Position numbers and translations under genes: made by a program
In this document: piece by piece, positions 61,910 to 64,000 of the stretch
Position numbering within the stretch: position 1 is the stretch's first letter
Layout: each line of letters begins with the position of its first letter
NCBI GenBank assembly: GCA_028023455.1
Contig: JAQFVV010012434.1
Location: 7,375,157-7,439,156 of the forward strand
Length of the DNA: 64,000 nucleotides
Direction: 5' to 3'
Source of the DNA: Epiperipatus broadwayi
Lineage: Eukaryota; Onychophora; Udeonychophora; Euonychophora; Peripatidae
The notes under the pieces: generated by a model
Database searches by the model: none
The model's input: only the letters and a program-made list of their open reading frames with translations
What the model was told of the DNA's origin: nothing

Positions 61910-63380
61910 GGATTCTTATATGATTCCAAATATTTTTCTGACTTTACAGCTCTGACAATAAAACCAACCTGAATTTGATTTTTCTGGGCAATGCTGCAGG
62001 TTCATTAATAGGTTCAAGATTATTCATGCGTGCTATTTATATAGTGAAATTCAATAGTTTTGTCTTATATACTTGTAATTAAACACAAACTATGATCCAC
62101 ATAGTTAATAAATATCTAATGTGAGAATATACTGATAATATTTAAAAGAGTTTGTAAATCCTTAAAACAAGGATTTTTTTATAGATTCTTTTATAATGAT
62201 TGTGAATAGTTAATTATTTCTTAAAAATAAAATCTTATGATAGATAAATATAGGGATATACATGGGTGTCGTTAATTTTTTACAGTTCACCAAGCATAAT
62301 GCCCCTAAATAAATGTATTTATATATATCTAAAATTCTAAATTATTTTTAGTTCAACATGTGTAGAGTGCTAGAACTTAACAATCATATTTATCACGAGA
62401 GCATTTAATTTTAGTTTCTTAAAAAAAATCACTTTTTCTTTTAGAATACTTTCTTATTTATAAATATAAAAGGAACAAACAAAATGTAATAAATGATATA
62501 GATTGGCTTGGGATTGAAACTCGGGGTAATTTAAATTTCAAGATTTCAGCTTGGCAGTTAAAATGAATTTAAAAATAGTTACTAAAAGCAGATTTGTATT
62601 GCGTCAAACTTTGAATCTCCTATCTCATTAATTTAAGACTACAGCCAGAAATTGATCTAAGAATGAGGATTTAAATATTAAGGATAGAGACTTTATATAT
62701 ATATCTGGTAATCACTGATTATTCACGTTTATACTAAATAGCTTTATAGCGGAGAGCTGCTTTTATATTATCATATTGTATGATTTATTTAAATATATAG
62801 AAAGGTAGCGTAATGAATTAAACTTTTTTTCCATTTTTGATGTTTTAAACTGATAGTTATGTGATTTATTATTATTAGTAGTAGTCCTAGCCATAGGATA
62901 AGGTATTCATAGTTATAAAAAACCTGATGTTTTTAAAATGTATAGTTATTTAAACTAATTTGAAATCTATATAATTATTCAAGCAAATTGATTTGGACTT
63001 AAAATTTAAAGTTTTTAGCTGGATATGTAAAATAAAATTAAAGATTTTCATGATTGCATTTAAGCATTCCTTCCAACTTTGAAACTTGTCTCATTGATAA
63101 ATGCAAAATCATCTGAGGATAGAGATATAAATAATTTCAAGGATAGATATATTCATCACGTAATTATCTGATCACTTAAGGTTAACAAAAAAGGAGAGCT
63201 GTTTTTATATTATCATACTGTTTTAAAAACTGATAATTCAAATGATTTGTTGTTTTATATATATATATTTGAAATACAGGCATTCTTAATATACCTGGAG
63301 CTTAATTGTAAATATAGCGGATTTGAACACAGACTTTCAAGCATCCTTCAACTATCCACACTGTCTCATATCACTGATAC
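61910..63380. other. AT-rich intergenic stretch
   Basis: No gene seen. The phrase 'gagctg.ttttatattatcata' occurs at about 62755 and again at about 63195, hinting at an old local duplication. Confidence 0.45.
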
Positions 63381-63384
63381 ACAC

Positions 63385-63510
63385 GACCACACACATGTAA
63401 AAAAATAACACCAATATACATATTTCGTGATGAACTAGCACTCATCAACTCAGCACTCTAGACCATCTGATGAATGCTGGTTCAGCACAAAATACGAATA
63501 TTGGTGATTA
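63385..63510. repeat. Dispersed repeat family D, head-to-head pair
   Basis: 'accaatatacatatttcgtg' with 'gaactagcactcat' faces 'atgaatgctggttcagca' with 'aaaatacgaatattggt', an imperfect inverted repeat of about 40 bp arms. The same words occur at 40.8 and 42.9 kb. Confidence 0.65.
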
Positions 63511-64000
63511 TTTATCTTTATACTTTCATAATTACTACATCTAAAAGCAAAGGATAAATGGGAATGACATTTACTACATATCATATAATGCAGCCACAAA
63601 TAAATAAGATAGCCCGAAACATAATTTATAAACAATTTTGTTAAATGTCTTTAACATAAAATAGGATATCAAGAAAAAGTTTACATCTGAATTGCCAGCA
63701 TCCAAATTATTATATAAAATAGTGGTTTATTTAGATTCAGAATCTGAATTCAATTTTTCAAAATGTCTTTAAACTTTTGATGTTAAGAGATTAATGGGTT
63801 TAGGTTGTTAATAAAATAAAGTCTATCCCATTAGTATTCATGCCACAATTTTTAATAATCGTATTCACTTTAATTTCTTAGTTTAAATATTTTTGTAAAT
63901 AGTTACACATTTTTTTTGACTAATCAGAATATAATAAAGTCATCTGAAGCAATAAAGTTTCGTTTCAAATATAAATCTTAACAACCAGCCAATAAAGAAG

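Overview
This is a very A+T-rich window (roughly three quarters A+T by eye) from an animal nuclear genome. The evidence is two unmistakable Na+/K+-ATPase beta-subunit genes, animal-type non-LTR retrotransposons (an RTE-like element with a 'craniofacial development protein 2'-type endonuclease, plus CR1/Jockey-like and L1/Tx1-like fragments), a Ty3/gypsy relic, a mariner-like relic, a tRNA-derived SINE, many TA-rich microsatellites and several foldback elements. The beta subunits look like those of slowly evolving bilaterian invertebrates. I cannot name the phylum: a cephalopod, a spider or another AT-rich invertebrate would all fit. There are no operons, CRISPR arrays or bacterial features.

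Layout. 1-4.9 kb: AT-rich intergenic DNA with a tandem duplication. 4.9-7.3 kb: degraded Ty3/gypsy pol on the minus strand. 7.3-8.6 kb: two direct copies and one inverted copy of a ~0.45 kb repeat, whose fourth copy is at 57.7 kb. 8.6-15 kb: intergenic DNA with a truncated SINE, a palindromic MITE (10.4 kb), a mariner-like relic (13.1-13.7 kb) and a G-quadruplex-type tract. 15.2-18.0 kb: degraded RTE-like LINE, plus strand. 19.1 kb: SINE. 20.18-21.03 kb: Na+/K+-ATPase beta paralogue A, minus strand. 21.9-25 kb: foldback, minisatellite and short repeats. 25-31 kb: almost featureless. 31.0-34.0 kb: a G-poor tract followed by a less AT-rich island with possible exons. 36.3-37.7 kb: LINE fragment. 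39-46 kb: AT-rich with microsatellites and a possible first exon at 38.98 kb. 47.7-48.6 kb: foldback and SINE. 50.0-52.2 kb: two opposed LINE reverse-transcriptase relics. 52.3-56 kb: several inverted-repeat elements, including a nearly perfect 2 x 245 bp palindrome. 60.34-61.25 kb: Na+/K+-ATPase beta paralogue B, minus strand. 61.8 kb: a clean SINE insertion.

The only convincing host genes are the two beta-subunit paralogues, about 39 kb apart and in the same orientation, each with one uninterrupted coding exon. The beta subunit partners the catalytic alpha subunit of the Na+/K+ pump. The rest is mostly transposable-element debris. The most unusual content is (i) a minimal tRNA-only SINE with clear target-site duplications, (ii) a set of foldback/hairpin elements with long, sometimes near-identical arms, and (iii) the intronless tandem beta-subunit pair, one of which lacks the usual N-terminal cytoplasmic segment.
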